A stretch of DNA of 64,000 nucleotides from Clostridium pasteurianum BC1 (GCF_000389635.1 NC_021182.1:3472001-3536000), one strand, 5' to 3'. Shown: positions 35,731-44,947, numbered from the stretch's first letter. Numbers and translations are program-made. The notes: generated from the sequence alone by a model not told the origin.

Positions 35731-35955
35731 ATGAGTTTATTTGATTTAAAACCTGGTGAAAAGGGAATTATAAAAGGAATAACTGGAGATGAAAGACTAG
35801 CAAAAAGATTATTTGCTTTAGGTTTTATTGAAGGCACTGAAGTGAAAATGAAAACCTCTGCTCCTTTTGGGGATCCTCTTGTGATACGTGTTAGAGGTTT
35901 TAATATAGCAATTAGAAAAAACGATGCAAAAAATATTTCTTTAGGGGAGGCTTAA
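35731..35955 (+). CDS. feoA: Ferrous iron transport protein A (FeoA)
   Basis: A 74-residue SH3-like cytoplasmic protein that assists FeoB. LKPGEKGIIKGITGDERLAKRLFALGFIEGTEV and DPLVIRVRGFNIAIRKNDAKNI are typical. GAGGAG precedes the start. feoB begins one base after its stop. Under a Fur-type promoter. Confidence 0.94.
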   Translation: MSLFDLKPGEKGIIKGITGDERLAKRLFALGFIEGTEVKMKTSAPFGDPLVIRVRGFNIAIRKNDAKNISLGEA

Positions 35956-35956
35956 A

Positions 35957-37717
35957 ATGTTAACTGCCGCACTTATTGGTAACCCTAACGTAGGCAAAAC
36001 TACCTTATTTAATTTTCTTACTGGTTCAAACCAATATGTGGGTAATTGGGCTGGCGTAACCGTTGAAAAAAAAGAAGGATTTTTAAATGAATCCATTAAG
36101 ATAGTTGATCTACCAGGTATATATGCTATGGATACCTACTCTAATGAAGAAAAAGTTTCAAAGAACTTTTTATTAAATGGTAATGTGGACGTAATTGTAA
36201 ATATAGTAGATGCTTCTAATCTAGATAGAAATTTATATCTTACAATGCAATTAAAGGAATTTAAAAAACCTATAATATTAGTTTTAAATATGATTGATGT
36301 AGCTATAAAAAAAGGCTTTTCTATAGACTATGAAAAATTATCAAAAGAACTTAATGTAACAGTAGTACCTGTCGTTGCTTCAAAGCATAAAGATATAGAT
36401 AGAGTTATAGATTTATTAAAAAAGAGTGATTTTTCAAACATTGATGAAAATAATTATAATTTTAACTCTGAAAAAGAAACCTACAATTATATTGAAACTG
36501 TGCTAAGTAAATGTACAAAACAATCATCACAAGCAAATAAATCTGCTACTGAAAAAATAGACAGTATATTTTTAAATAAGGTTTTGGCTTACCCAATTTT
36601 TATAGGAATTATATGTTTAATTTTTAAGATTACATTTTCTTGGGTTGGACAACCACTTCAGGATTTACTTGATAGTTTGGTAAATAACTCTTTAATTCCA
36701 CTGCTTCATTCTGCATTAGCTTCTTCTAGCCCCTGGTTCAGTTCATTGATAGTTGATGGAATAGTAGGAGGGGTTGGATCCGTTATAGTATTCCTTCCAA
36801 TAATACTTACCTTATTCTTTTGTGTATCCATTTTAGAAGACAGCGGATACATGGCTAGAACTGCTTTTTTAATGGATAATATAATGAGAAAGATGGGACT
36901 ATCAGGTAAAGCTTTTATACCTGTAATTATCGGTTTTGGATGCAGTGTTCCAGCTATAATGTCTGCAAGAACTCTTGAAAGTGAAAAAGATAGAAAGCTC
37001 ACTGCATTGTTGATTCCCCTTATGTCTTGTAATGCAAGATTACCTATTTATGCACTGCTTACAGCTGCTTTTTTCCCAAAGCATCAAGGACTTGTAATTG
37101 GTTCACTGTATTTGCTTGGAATTATTATTGCATTTTTAATAGGTATATTATTCAAAAGTACTTTATTTAAGAAGGATGAAGAACCTTTAATAATAGAACT
37201 TCCTGAATACAAAATACCCGAATTGAAAAGTCTTCTGCTTCATACCTGGGAAAAAGGTAAGGGTTTTGTAAAAAAAGCCGGCACAATAATATTTTCAATT
37301 TCTGTAATAGTGTGGTTTTTATCAAATTTTGGTTTTTCCGGTAAAGTAGATATACAATACAGTTTTCTTTCTAACTTAGGTCATATAATAGCCCCTTTGT
37401 TTAAACCCTTAGGTTTTGGAACATGGCAAAATTCCGTTGCATTAATTAGTGGATTAGCTGCAAAAGAAGTAGTAGTAAGTACTATGGGAGTATTATATGG
37501 AGCAAATTTATCAGACTTACTTCCTAAACTATTTACTCCAGTTACTGCCTATGCATTCTTAGTTTTTGTATTATTATATCCACCTTGTATTTCAGCTTTA
37601 GGAACTATGAAAAAGGAATATGGAAATAAAATGACTATCTTTTCAATAGTCTATCAAATTTCTCTAGCTTGGATCGTGTCTTTCATAATATACAGAATAG
37701 GTAGTTTGTTTATGTAA
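35957..37717 (+). CDS. feoB: Ferrous iron transporter B (FeoB)
   Basis: A 586-residue inner-membrane Fe(II) transporter. The N-terminal G domain has G1 GNPNVGKTTLFN, G2-like NWAGVTVEKK, G3 VDLPGIYAMDTYS and G4 LNMIDVA. Membrane core motifs include the Gate-type EDSGYMARTAFLMD with the conserved Cys later in GFGCSVPAIM, and CNARLPIYALL. GLAAKEVVVSTMGVLYG and YPPCISAL follow. It is shorter than the enterobacterial protein, as in many clostridia, because the G-domain spacer and C-terminus are reduced. Second gene of the feo unit. Confidence 0.95.
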   Translation: MLTAALIGNPNVGKTTLFNFLTGSNQYVGNWAGVTVEKKEGFLNESIKIVDLPGIYAMDTYSNEEKVSKNFLLNGNVDVIVNIVDASNLDRNLYLTMQLKEFKKPIILVLNMIDVAIKKGFSIDYEKLSKELNVTVVPVVASKHKDIDRVIDLLKKSDFSNIDENNYNFNSEKETYNYIETVLSKCTKQSSQANKSATEKIDSIFLNKVLAYPIFIGIICLIFKITFSWVGQPLQDLLDSLVNNSLIPLLHSALASSSPWFSSLIVDGIVGGVGSVIVFLPIILTLFFCVSILEDSGYMARTAFLMDNIMRKMGLSGKAFIPVIIGFGCSVPAIMSARTLESEKDRKLTALLIPLMSCNARLPIYALLTAAFFPKHQGLVIGSLYLLGIIIAFLIGILFKSTLFKKDEEPLIIELPEYKIPELKSLLLHTWEKGKGFVKKAGTIIFSISVIVWFLSNFGFSGKVDIQYSFLSNLGHIIAPLFKPLGFGTWQNSVALISGLAAKEVVVSTMGVLYGANLSDLLPKLFTPVTAYAFLVFVLLYPPCISALGTMKKEYGNKMTIFSIVYQISLAWIVSFIIYRIGSLFM

Positions 37718-37855
37718 TATACTATAATATAGTTGTAACTTTTATCTCTTTTGAATTTAATTAGCTAAACAGACTATCAATTTAAAAAATTTAATTATGT
37801 GGAAATTAATAAATTCATTAGAGTTTATTGATGCTTCCAATTAGAAGGTGATCTT

Positions 37856-38023
37856 GTGCAAAATATAATAGAAATAATTATAGCCATTATTATAGCATCA
37901 GCAGCTTTATTTTTGTTTATTAGAAGTATTAAGAAAAAATCCTCTGGCAGCTGTGATTGTGGTTGTGGTCACTGCACAGAAAGTAATTTTTGTTCTAATA
38001 AAAGTAAAAAACTAAAAAAATGA
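37856..38023 (+). CDS. FeoB-associated Cys-rich membrane protein
   Basis: A 55-residue protein, start GTG behind GAAGGTGATCTT. One N-terminal membrane helix (IIEIIIAIIIASAALFLFI) is followed by a basic stretch and a cysteine cluster CDCGCGHC and a later Cys. Small proteins of this kind (pfam 'FeoB-associated Cys-rich') follow feoB in many Firmicutes and may bind iron or modulate FeoB. It lies 138 bp after feoB and ends at a terminator. Too short for usual gene-finding cut-offs. Confidence 0.85.
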   Translation: MQNIIEIIIAIIIASAALFLFIRSIKKKSSGSCDCGCGHCTESNFCSNKSKKLKK

Positions 38024-38034
38024 ATCTTAATAAA

Positions 38035-38074
38035 AAATGAACTGCAGTTATAGAAGTAATTGCAGTTCATTTTT
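38035..38074 (+). terminator. Rho-independent terminator of the feo operon
   Basis: AAATGAACTGCA ... TGCAGTTCATTTTT forms an 11-12 bp stem with a short loop and a T-run, starting 12 bp after the stop of the small Cys-rich gene. Confidence 0.88.
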
Positions 38075-38149
38075 GTCCAGTAACTAACTACTGTGACACC
38101 TCAATCATATAAACAAAAGTGAGAAAATATAAAATAAATTTTGTTTTAC

Positions 38150-38782
38150 CTATACCTTTACTGATATTTCATCAACTAGCATTTCAATCATTTTAATTGG
38201 TTCAATTTTTTTCTTTAATAGTTTTACAACATTCTCTTTTGTTCTGTCATAATTTTCAAAGATTTTAAGAGCCTTTTCTCTATCATGATAAACCTTCCAA
38301 TATCCGCATAATACACATTGTTTCCCATTACAATTTATAAAGGCTTCTACATCCTTAGCAGGTATTCCTAAAAAAATCCCTACTTCATGAGGGCAAGCTA
38401 TCCCCTCATACCTATATTTCAATAGTTGTAAACACATATCTAAAGACATTATATTGGAATACCCAAATTTCATCAAAAGCTCCATATTATCCTCACGAAA
38501 TAAAGTTTCTGCCAACAATTTTTCATTGTAAAATAACAATATGATAAGCTTCTCTTTTCTTGTAATTTCAAATACCTTTAAATTTATGTTATTTATATAT
38601 TCATCCCCATATTTATACCATAAATCATACATACCTTTATAATTGTTCGATATGGTAATTATAGAAGATGGCTTATACCCAGCTATTGTAGGCGATATTG
38701 CATATGTTATTAAATTCATCATGTAATCTTTTTCCTTAGTGTAATCAATGAAGTCAATAAAGTTTTCATTTTCCCTGACCAT
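38150..38782 (-). CDS. DUF3793 family protein
   Basis: A 210-residue soluble protein. The family core is visible as IAYAISPTIAG-like TYAISPTIAGYKPSSIITI near residue 30, FYNEKLLAETL, then CPHEVGIFLGIPAKDVEAFI and CVLCGYWKVYHDREKA, a Cys/His arrangement that could hold a metal. It ends with a helical tail. DUF3793 genes of clostridia are frequently beside feo or flavodoxin genes, as here, so an iron-related role is plausible but unproven. Convergent with the feo operon; no Fur box was seen upstream. Confidence 0.82.
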   Translation of the reverse strand: MVRENENFIDFIDYTKEKDYMMNLITYAISPTIAGYKPSSIITISNNYKGMYDLWYKYGDEYINNINLKVFEITRKEKLIILLFYNEKLLAETLFREDNMELLMKFGYSNIMSLDMCLQLLKYRYEGIACPHEVGIFLGIPAKDVEAFINCNGKQCVLCGYWKVYHDREKALKIFENYDRTKENVVKLLKKKIEPIKMIEMLVDEISVKV

Positions 38783-38950
38783 CTTCTAATAAACCTCTCT
38801 TTTCATTTATTGTCTATATTATTATTTATTGTTTTTGATAAAATTATACTTTATTAAATAGATTGAAAATTTTATTTTTAATACTTTGTATTTCTATAAT
38901 TCTATTTTATTCATTATATTGAATATATTTTCAAAATATTACAACAATAA

Positions 38951-38987
38951 AAAAGCATCTAATTCTAATTTGAATAAGATGCTTTTG
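38951..38987 (-). terminator. Terminator of argB
   Basis: AAAGCATCTAATTC / GAATAAGATGCTTT forms a 14-bp stem with one mismatch. On the minus strand it is followed by a T-run (GCTTTTTTATTG). It lies about 80 bp after the argB stop. Confidence 0.8.
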
Positions 38988-39064
38988 ATACTCCTTTATT
39001 TTGAGCCAATAATCAGTTGGGTATAAAACAAGTGAAAATATTTACTTGTTATTTTCTATTATGT

Positions 39065-39943
39065 TCACGATATCATTGTTCCTATACCTTCATGAGAAAA
39101 TATCTCTAACAGAAGTGAATGAGGTACTCTTCCATCTATTATATGCGTTCTTTTAACTCCACCATTAACTGCTTCAACACAACAATCAATTTTAGGAATC
39201 ATCCCTCCACAAATAATTTTATCGTTAATTAATTGGGGTATCTTTTCAACTTTAAGTTCTGAAATAAGTGTACTTTCATCATTTGGATCCATTAATACTC
39301 CAGGTACATCTGTAATTAAAATAAATTTTTCTGCCTTCAACTTAGTACTTATCTTTGCAGCAGCTAAATCTGCATTCACATTATAGGGCTTTCCATCTTC
39401 CTGACCCAAAGCCACTGTAGAAATAACCGGTATGTAACCTCCATTTAAACAATGTTGTATAATAGAATCATTTACATCAACTATTTCTCCCACGTAGCCA
39501 ATATCAATTCCATTTTGCAATTCTATTTTTCTTGCTTTTAAAAGATTAGCATCAATTCCACATAATCCCACTGCCTTACCACCATTTTTATCAATTAATG
39601 ATACTATATCCTTGTTAACCTTTCCTGCAAGTACCGTTTGTACTATCTCCATAGTTTCTTCATCTGTAACTCTAAGTCCGTTTACAAATTCACTTTTCTT
39701 ACCTATTTTTGATAAATACTCATTTATTTCAGGTCCTCCGCCATGTACAACTACAACTTTAATTCCCACACAATTTAAAAGAACTATATCTCTAATAACT
39801 GTATTTTTTAAATCTTCGTTTATCATTGCATTTCCACCATATTTTATTACCACAGTCTTTCCACTATACTTTTGAATATAAGGTAATGCCTGACTTAAAA
39901 TATTAGCATTATGAATGTTAATATCGTTAATTCCACTAAACAT
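39065..39943 (-). CDS. argB: Acetylglutamate kinase
   Basis: A 292-residue amino-acid kinase phosphorylating N-acetylglutamate, second step of arginine synthesis. VVIKYGGNAM is the ATP-binding lysine motif, VVHGGGPEIN the substrate-binding glycine motif, FVNGLRVTDEETME the acetylglutamate site, and NVNADLAAAKISTKLKAEKFILITDVPGVL the C-terminal ATP domain. The long N-terminal helix (ILSQALPYIQKYSGK) resembles that of arginine-inhibited hexameric forms. GGGGGG precedes the ATG. It stands alone, with no other arg gene in the window. Confidence 0.95.
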   Translation of the reverse strand: MFSGINDINIHNANILSQALPYIQKYSGKTVVIKYGGNAMINEDLKNTVIRDIVLLNCVGIKVVVVHGGGPEINEYLSKIGKKSEFVNGLRVTDEETMEIVQTVLAGKVNKDIVSLIDKNGGKAVGLCGIDANLLKARKIELQNGIDIGYVGEIVDVNDSIIQHCLNGGYIPVISTVALGQEDGKPYNVNADLAAAKISTKLKAEKFILITDVPGVLMDPNDESTLISELKVEKIPQLINDKIICGGMIPKIDCCVEAVNGGVKRTHIIDGRVPHSLLLEIFSHEGIGTMIS

Positions 39944-39983
39944 GTAAAACCCCCCTGTATTTCCTATTCTATGTCAAATAATA

Positions 39984-40100
39984 CTATCAATAAGCCTTAC
40001 TTAGTGAGAGCTTATACACTCACTAAGCTTAGATTAATTATCCCATGGATGTACCGCTGTTATGAACCCCCTTAAAAGAGGCCATGTTACAGTTGTTACC
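39984..40100 (+). repeat. Structured repeat, degenerate plus-strand copy upstream of argB
   Basis: TATCAATAAGCCTTA, hairpin CTTAGTGAG / CTCACTAAG, then TTATCCCATGGATGTACCGCT and TGTTACAGTTG, with a short central hairpin. It keeps the order and stems of the family but lacks the 3' TAGTCATCGGATAA closing motif, so it is truncated or decayed. Confidence 0.65.
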
Positions 40101-40505
40101 TATTATAAATTATTATGTCCTTTATTATATAGATTTACTTCACTAATAATAATTTGAATTTTTAATTGTAACAACTATATATTATAAACTTAATAAGCAT
40201 TTATGAAAATGGTAATTTGAAAATATATAATTTTGTTATTAAAATCATACTATGAAAATTATAAATTAATTATTTATAGTAATTTATTGCATTTTTAATA
40301 GCATAAAATTAAATACATAATTATACTAAAGTACTAATAAAAATGCATTTTGTTTTAATTATATCAAATTAATACTATAAATAGAATATATACATTTATA
40401 TATTGACTCAGCTAAAAACTAGAATAATATAACTATATTTGATGCATTGACAATAAAATTGATGTACTATAATAAGTAATTACTATGTGAAATGAGGGAG
40501 TATCT
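40101..40505. other. AT-rich intergenic region with one promoter-like site
   Basis: About 400 bp of AT-rich spacer. Near its right end TTGACA (40447-40452) and TATAAT (40468-40473) are 15 bp apart, followed by GAGGGAG (about 40493-40499), so it appears to carry the intact promoter and ribosome site of the truncated gene that begins at 40506. Nothing else recognisable. Confidence 0.5.
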
Positions 40506-40760
40506 TTGATTAATGATAATAATGTATGTGTACAAAATGTTTGTTTCATATTCTGTTTCTTTGAAAAGAGAGAATGGCAACCTAGCGAAGAACCGCCGTT
40601 AAATACAATACTTAATACAAACAAAATAACAGCTGAATCAATTGAAAATTTGGGTGATTTTTTAAGCACTAGATTAAAAAGAATTGCTACTATGGTAGAA
40701 ATTTTACAGAATACTCATGATAATTGGAAACTTGTAGGTAAAAAAGACAGAATTATTATT
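40506..40760 (+). pseudogene. 5' part of a small conserved clostridial gene, 3' end lost
   Basis: TTG start behind GAGGGAG. The product begins MINDNNVCVQNVCF and contains KITAESIENLGDFLSTRLKR and ATMVEILQNTHDNWKLVGKKDRII, a pattern I associate with a small conserved clostridial protein of unknown function that should continue for some tens of residues. At about 40757-40763 the frame runs into the antisense strand of the neighbouring exporter gene and stays open to 41363 only because of that gene's codon structure. A deletion joining the 3' parts of two convergent genes explains this best. Confidence 0.65.
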
Positions 40761-41947
40761 GATAAAAAGCAGAAGGTAAACGCCCATGTTCTTATTTCTT
40801 TAATAGGTGCTATAACATTTTTATTGATTACAGTTGCTGTGTTTGGTAAAACACTGGCAAGAAGAATTGTAAGCAAAATGGATGCAATAAAGAAACCTAG
40901 AACAAATTTAGGAAATCTGTGCCAGATCTCTGCCGCATCTGGTTTTGTACCTTCTTCTCTTTTTTCCCATTTTGTAATTGAAATTATGGATAAAACAAAG
41001 CACCAAATTCCAATAAACATATCACGACCTATTACTTTCATTAAAGTAAAAGTAGTAAGTGCTTTATCACCAATAGCACTTGCAGCTGTAACTCCTGCTG
41101 CATCTGCAAATTCAAAAGTACCAATCCATGCCCCAGCTGGTCCAGCTGGAATACCTGCTATTTTTATAAATATTGATAGGGCAAAAATCATGAATACAGC
41201 CCAAATTACTACAATTGAAATAGATACAGAAACCTCTTCTTTTTTTGATTTTATGGCTCCACCAACGGCAATAGCCGCAGAAACTCCACAAATAGATCCA
41301 CCAGCTCCCAATGTAGCAGCAAATCGTTTATCTGATCCAAGACCTTTTGTAGCCACAAAATAAATTATCAAAAATGTAGAAATGGCAATTACTGTTGCTT
41401 GCAAAAAAGCAGTGGGACCAGCCTGTATTATTAGAGTAATTGGTAATGTAGCACCTAATAAAACAATTCCTACTTTCACATAAAGTTCAGTTCTAAGTGC
41501 AGTTTCAAGCCACTTTGGAATTGAAAATACATTACTGATTATAAGTCCTACAGCTAAAGCCACAAGTGGTGCTTCCAAATTATAATTTTGTGCCCACTGC
41601 CACGCACTGAAGGAATTAATTATAACTCCTAATATAAATATAACTATAAATCCTGGTAAGAAATCAATAAATTTGTAATTCAAAAATAAAATCGCAATGG
41701 TAAATAGAACTAGAAAAATTAAGAATAATAGAAGAATAGAAACACTATTGTTTCCCAATGCAGAAAATAGAGTCCCAAAATTAGTCCATTTAGGAATCTT
41801 GGCAGTAAATATTTTAATTGAACTTCCAAATAACCAAAGAATAATTGCAAGTACTACAAAAGCTAAGCCAATCCATACTGCCCACCAATCTTCCTTTTTA
41901 ACTAGATCAGACCATCCACTTCCTTTAGAAGAAAATCTTTCTGACAT
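40715..41947 (-). CDS. YeiH/UPF0324-type putative exporter, C-terminally truncated
   Basis: A 410-residue membrane protein with about eleven helices, of the conserved hypothetical family 698 (putative sulfate/solute exporters). AALVALAVGLIISN-like PLVALAVGLIISNVFSIP, YVKVGIVLLGATLP, ATLGAGGSICGVSAAIAVGGAIKSK and the C-terminal KEIRTWAFTFCFLSI are typical. The family normally continues IGLTT and one further helix; here, after FCFLS, the sequence changes to 14 residues that are the antisense of the neighbouring truncated gene and stops. The last helix is thus lost; activity is doubtful. AGGGGG precedes the ATG. Confidence 0.8.
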   Translation of the reverse strand: MSERFSSKGSGWSDLVKKEDWWAVWIGLAFVVLAIILWLFGSSIKIFTAKIPKWTNFGTLFSALGNNSVSILLLFLIFLVLFTIAILFLNYKFIDFLPGFIVIFILGVIINSFSAWQWAQNYNLEAPLVALAVGLIISNVFSIPKWLETALRTELYVKVGIVLLGATLPITLIIQAGPTAFLQATVIAISTFLIIYFVATKGLGSDKRFAATLGAGGSICGVSAAIAVGGAIKSKKEEVSVSISIVVIWAVFMIFALSIFIKIAGIPAGPAGAWIGTFEFADAAGVTAASAIGDKALTTFTLMKVIGRDMFIGIWCFVLSIISITKWEKREEGTKPDAAEIWHRFPKFVLGFFIASILLTILLASVLPNTATVINKNVIAPIKEIRTWAFTFCFLSIIILSFLPTSFQLS

Positions 41948-42099
41948 AAAATAACCCCCTATAAATATTTAATACCAAGTAAACATATTTGTTATTTATG
42001 GTAAAGTATAAAACACTTAGAAGTTTCTGTCAAGAATTAATTAGCAATAATTTAAAAAAATATTAACACTTTTGTAAAAAATAATTTTTACTATTCAAA

Positions 42100-42148
42100 A
42101 TAAAAAATACTAATAAAATTCATATACTTAAATGATTTTATTAGTATT
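42100..42148 (-). terminator. Terminator of terC
   Basis: AATACTAATAAAAT / ATTTTATTAGTATT is a perfect 14-bp stem; on the minus strand it is followed by a T-run. It lies about 60 bp after the terC-like stop. Confidence 0.85.
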
Positions 42149-42210
42149 AATATTGGGTAAAAAATCTTATTTCTGTTTTGAAACAAAATATATTCAGAAG
42201 ATAACCTTTG

Positions 42211-43047
42211 TTATTCAAAAGCTCCATTTTCTTTAGTAAATACAGATGCCAGTATACTTATTGCCAGAATTCCCACAATAGCAAGTATTGATATTAATAT
42301 GGATATTTCAATATGGAAAAACAATATGGATAATTTTATGCCAGTAAAAGTAAGTATTACTGCAACACCATATTTAACATATTTAAAGGATTCCTGCAGT
42401 TTCTCAAGTAAAAAGTACAAATTTCTAAGTCCTAATATGGCAAAAATATTTGAACTATATACTATAAATGTATCTGTAGATATTGAAAAAATAGCAGGTA
42501 TTGAATCGATAGCAAATAATATATCTGATCCTTCTATGAAAAATAATATTGCAAATAATGGGGTAGCGTAGAGTATACCTTTCTCTTTTACAAAGAATTT
42601 TTCTCCTTCAATATTATTTTTAACAGGTATAATTTTATTTAGTACTCTTATCAACTTACTTTCCTTAAAATCAATTTGATTGTCTTCTTCTTTTTTCAAT
42701 ATCATCTTTATACCACTTATAATAAGTACAATACCAAATACATATAATATCCAGTGAAACTTATCTACTATAGCTACACCTAATATAATAAATATTAATC
42801 TTAATATAATTGCACCAAATATTCCATAGTTTAATATACGTCTTTGATATTCAACTTTAACTCCAAAGCTAGAAAAAATTATTAAAAATAAGAATAAATT
42901 ATCCATACTAAGACTTTGTTCAATTACATATCCACCTAAGAATTCAAGTGCCTTTACTTGTCCCATAAATAAATAAATTCCAATATTAAAAATCATTGCA
43001 GCTGCAACCCAAAATAAAAATCTTGATAATATTTTTTTCGTTGACAA
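42211..43047 (-). CDS. TerC/Alx family integral membrane protein
   Basis: A 278-residue protein with about eight to nine helices. FLGGYVIEQSLSMDNLFLFLIIFSSF and FFIEGSDILFAIDSIPAIFSISTDTFIVYSSNIFAILGLRNLYFLL are the paired acidic membrane motifs (ExxxSxDN and EGSDxxFAxDS) that bind metal ions in this family. TerC/Alx proteins export Mn(II) or serve secreted-enzyme metalation. The start is TTG behind AGGAGG. No manganese riboswitch was seen in the short upstream spacer. Followed by its own terminator. Confidence 0.9.
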   Translation of the reverse strand: MSTKKILSRFLFWVAAAMIFNIGIYLFMGQVKALEFLGGYVIEQSLSMDNLFLFLIIFSSFGVKVEYQRRILNYGIFGAIILRLIFIILGVAIVDKFHWILYVFGIVLIISGIKMILKKEEDNQIDFKESKLIRVLNKIIPVKNNIEGEKFFVKEKGILYATPLFAILFFIEGSDILFAIDSIPAIFSISTDTFIVYSSNIFAILGLRNLYFLLEKLQESFKYVKYGVAVILTFTGIKLSILFFHIEISILISILAIVGILAISILASVFTKENGAFE

Positions 43048-43128
43048 TATAACTCCTCCTAAAATTTTAATATAACTATTCTCTTTTAATTAACCTTTAA
43101 TTTGATAATTAATCCAGAAAATCACAAC

Positions 43129-43455
43129 TTATTCTATAAAATTGGGGACTACATTTATAACTGGTACTTCATAAGGATGTACTCTCTTTATTACTGCTAC
43201 AACTTCTTTTAAAATTTCATTCTTACAAGAAAATTCAACTTTACACTCTTCTGCCTTTGATAACTTTCCTTCTTCACCATTGAATGGATTAGCCCCTTTT
43301 AAAGGTCGCCAATAACCTGTAACTTTAGATACAGCCATACAATTATCATAATTACCACCTATAGTCAGTGCTCCTATGTTATTTAAGCTTTCTCTTAATC
43401 TCTCCACATATTCTTCTGGTATAAATATTTCTACCTTAAAAAATTTAAAATCCAT
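43129..43455 (-). CDS. CutA/NIF3-insert-like small protein (YqfO type)
   Basis: A 108-residue ferredoxin-like-fold protein. FKVEIFIPEEYVERLRESLNNIGA, GNYDNCMAVSKVTGYWRPLKGANPFNG and VIKRVHPYEVPVINVVP match the PII/CutA-like insertion domain of NIF3-family proteins (YqfO), here free-standing. HPYEVP is the hallmark. Function unknown, possibly metal or nucleotide sensing. It lies 9 nt after the ArsC-like gene, as a two-gene unit upstream of terC. Confidence 0.8.
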   Translation of the reverse strand: MDFKFFKVEIFIPEEYVERLRESLNNIGALTIGGNYDNCMAVSKVTGYWRPLKGANPFNGEEGKLSKAEECKVEFSCKNEILKEVVAVIKRVHPYEVPVINVVPNFIE

Positions 43456-43464
43456 ATTACTCTC

Positions 43465-43803
43465 CTATTCCCAAGCTTTCCATACTTCTGGTACATAACC
43501 TACTGTAGCTTGTTTTCCATTACGTACTATTGGAGTCTTATATAATTTAGGATTATTCAGAAGAATTTCCTCTTTTACATTATTATTTCTTATCTGCTCT
43601 ACATTTAGGCTTTTGTATTCTTTAGCCTTTATATTAATCAATTCATTAATATCCACAGAAGCCCGTACACTTTGCAATTCCCTTTTACTTAAAGCTTTTT
43701 CATTTAAATCTATAAACTGATACTTTATTTTTCTTTCTTTAAAATATCTCTCAGCTTTTTTAGTATCAAAGCATTTTTTTACACCAAAGATTTGAATATT
43801 CAT
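43465..43803 (-). CDS. ArsC/Spx family thioredoxin-fold protein
   Basis: A 112-residue protein of the arsenate reductase/Spx superfamily. IQIFGVKKCFDTKKAERYFKERKI carries a single catalytic-type Cys (no CXXC), LNEKALSKREL and YKTPIVRNGKQATVGYVPEVWKAW, with the family's cis-Pro and Arg, follow. Clostridial homologues are usually named 'ArsC family reductase'; they lack the RNA-polymerase-binding features needed to call it Spx with confidence. GGGGG precedes the ATG. Co-transcribed with the CutA-like gene. Confidence 0.83.
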   Translation of the reverse strand: MNIQIFGVKKCFDTKKAERYFKERKIKYQFIDLNEKALSKRELQSVRASVDINELINIKAKEYKSLNVEQIRNNNVKEEILLNNPKLYKTPIVRNGKQATVGYVPEVWKAWE

Positions 43804-43911
43804 TAATAATCCCCCAAATGAAAATTAGTTATATGACAAATAGTATATCAAAAATAAATAAAAAAGATAATCTAGTATTTGAAAAACTCTATATGCACTA
43901 TTAGTTAAAAT

Positions 43912-44793
43912 CTATTTTAAACAGAAATCTACAAAAGTCTGTGCAGCAATAGACAAAGGTAATTTCTTATGAGAAACAATACCTATAGTTCTCTCAGGTA
44001 TTGCTGGTTTAATAGGAATTTCTATTAATTCTCCAGTTTCAAGTTCTTTCTCAATAAAATTTTTTATTACCACAGTAATTCCCAAACCTATTTTTGCAAA
44101 TTCAATTAAAAAATCCATACTACTTATTTCTATCTCAGGTTTTATAATTATATTATTATCACAAAAATATTTATCAATATATTTACGAGTTATATTACCA
44201 GGTTCAAGCAACATAAGATTATACTTTTGAAAAGCCTCATTTAAACTAATAATTTCTCCTTCTTTAATATATCCTTTTCCAGCCACAAAAATATCCTGTA
44301 TAGTATCCAGCTCTATAAAATTATAGTCACTACAATCAAAAGGATAACTTATAATTCCAAAATCAATTTCTCCTTCATCTACAAGTTTTAAAGTATCAAA
44401 AGTTGTCTTATTAATAATTTTAATTTGTATATCCGGATACCTACTTATAAACTGTTTAAGTTTAGGTATAAGAAAATATTGACAAAGAGTAGTACTCACT
44501 CCTAATTTAATGATTCCTTGCTCTCTTTTTTTTAATTTAGATAATATTTTTTCTCCTGTATGTATTTCCTGCATAGCCTTATCTATATATTCAAAAAATA
44601 TATTTCCCTCTTCTGTGAGTTTTACACCTCTGGAATTTCTTGAAAATAATGTAATTCCAGCAGCACTTTCCAGTTTTTTTATAGATTTGCTCACAGCCGG
44701 CTGGCTTATATACAATATATCAGCAGCTTGAGAAATATTTTTACAGCAGGCTACGGTATAAAAAATTCTATAAAGTTCTAAATCCATATTCAT
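43912..44793 (-). CDS. LysR-family transcriptional regulator
   Basis: A 293-residue regulator. The N-terminal winged HTH is DLELYRIFYTVACCKNISQAADILYISQPAVSKSIKKLE; the effector domain (from ~residue 90, IIKLGVSTTLCQYFLIPKLKQF) follows, with a C-terminal GLGITVVIKNFIEKE. AGGAG precedes the ATG. No divergent gene is close (the next gene on the right reads towards it), so its target is not obvious; the ArsC-like/CutA-like/terC genes lie downstream in the same direction and could be co-regulated. Confidence 0.92.
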   Translation of the reverse strand: MNMDLELYRIFYTVACCKNISQAADILYISQPAVSKSIKKLESAAGITLFSRNSRGVKLTEEGNIFFEYIDKAMQEIHTGEKILSKLKKREQGIIKLGVSTTLCQYFLIPKLKQFISRYPDIQIKIINKTTFDTLKLVDEGEIDFGIISYPFDCSDYNFIELDTIQDIFVAGKGYIKEGEIISLNEAFQKYNLMLLEPGNITRKYIDKYFCDNNIIIKPEIEISSMDFLIEFAKIGLGITVVIKNFIEKELETGELIEIPIKPAIPERTIGIVSHKKLPLSIAAQTFVDFCLK

Positions 44794-44899
44794 AAAATAA
44801 CTCCTAGTTATGATAATCTTAGTTAGTATATGATTTAATTATATAACAATAAAATTTATAATAGCAATAAAAAATTATAATTTTTTATTAGAATATTAA

Positions 44900-44947
44900 A
44901 AAGTACTATCAAGTTATTTAGGCTCATAACTTTGATAGTACTTTAGG
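44900..44947 (-). terminator. Terminator after the DUF3298 gene
   Basis: AAAGTACTATCAAGTTAT / ATAACTTTGATAGTACTTT forms a stem of about 18 bp with one bulge and is followed by a T-rich stretch on the minus strand. It ends the transglutaminase-DUF3298 unit, about 90 bp after the last stop. Confidence 0.82.

Noticed and set aside
40761-41363. C-terminal 200 codons of the plus-strand frame starting at 40506
   Set aside because: It is exactly antisense to the YeiH-type membrane protein, whose reading frame shows clear family motifs; the openness is a by-product of that gene's codons.
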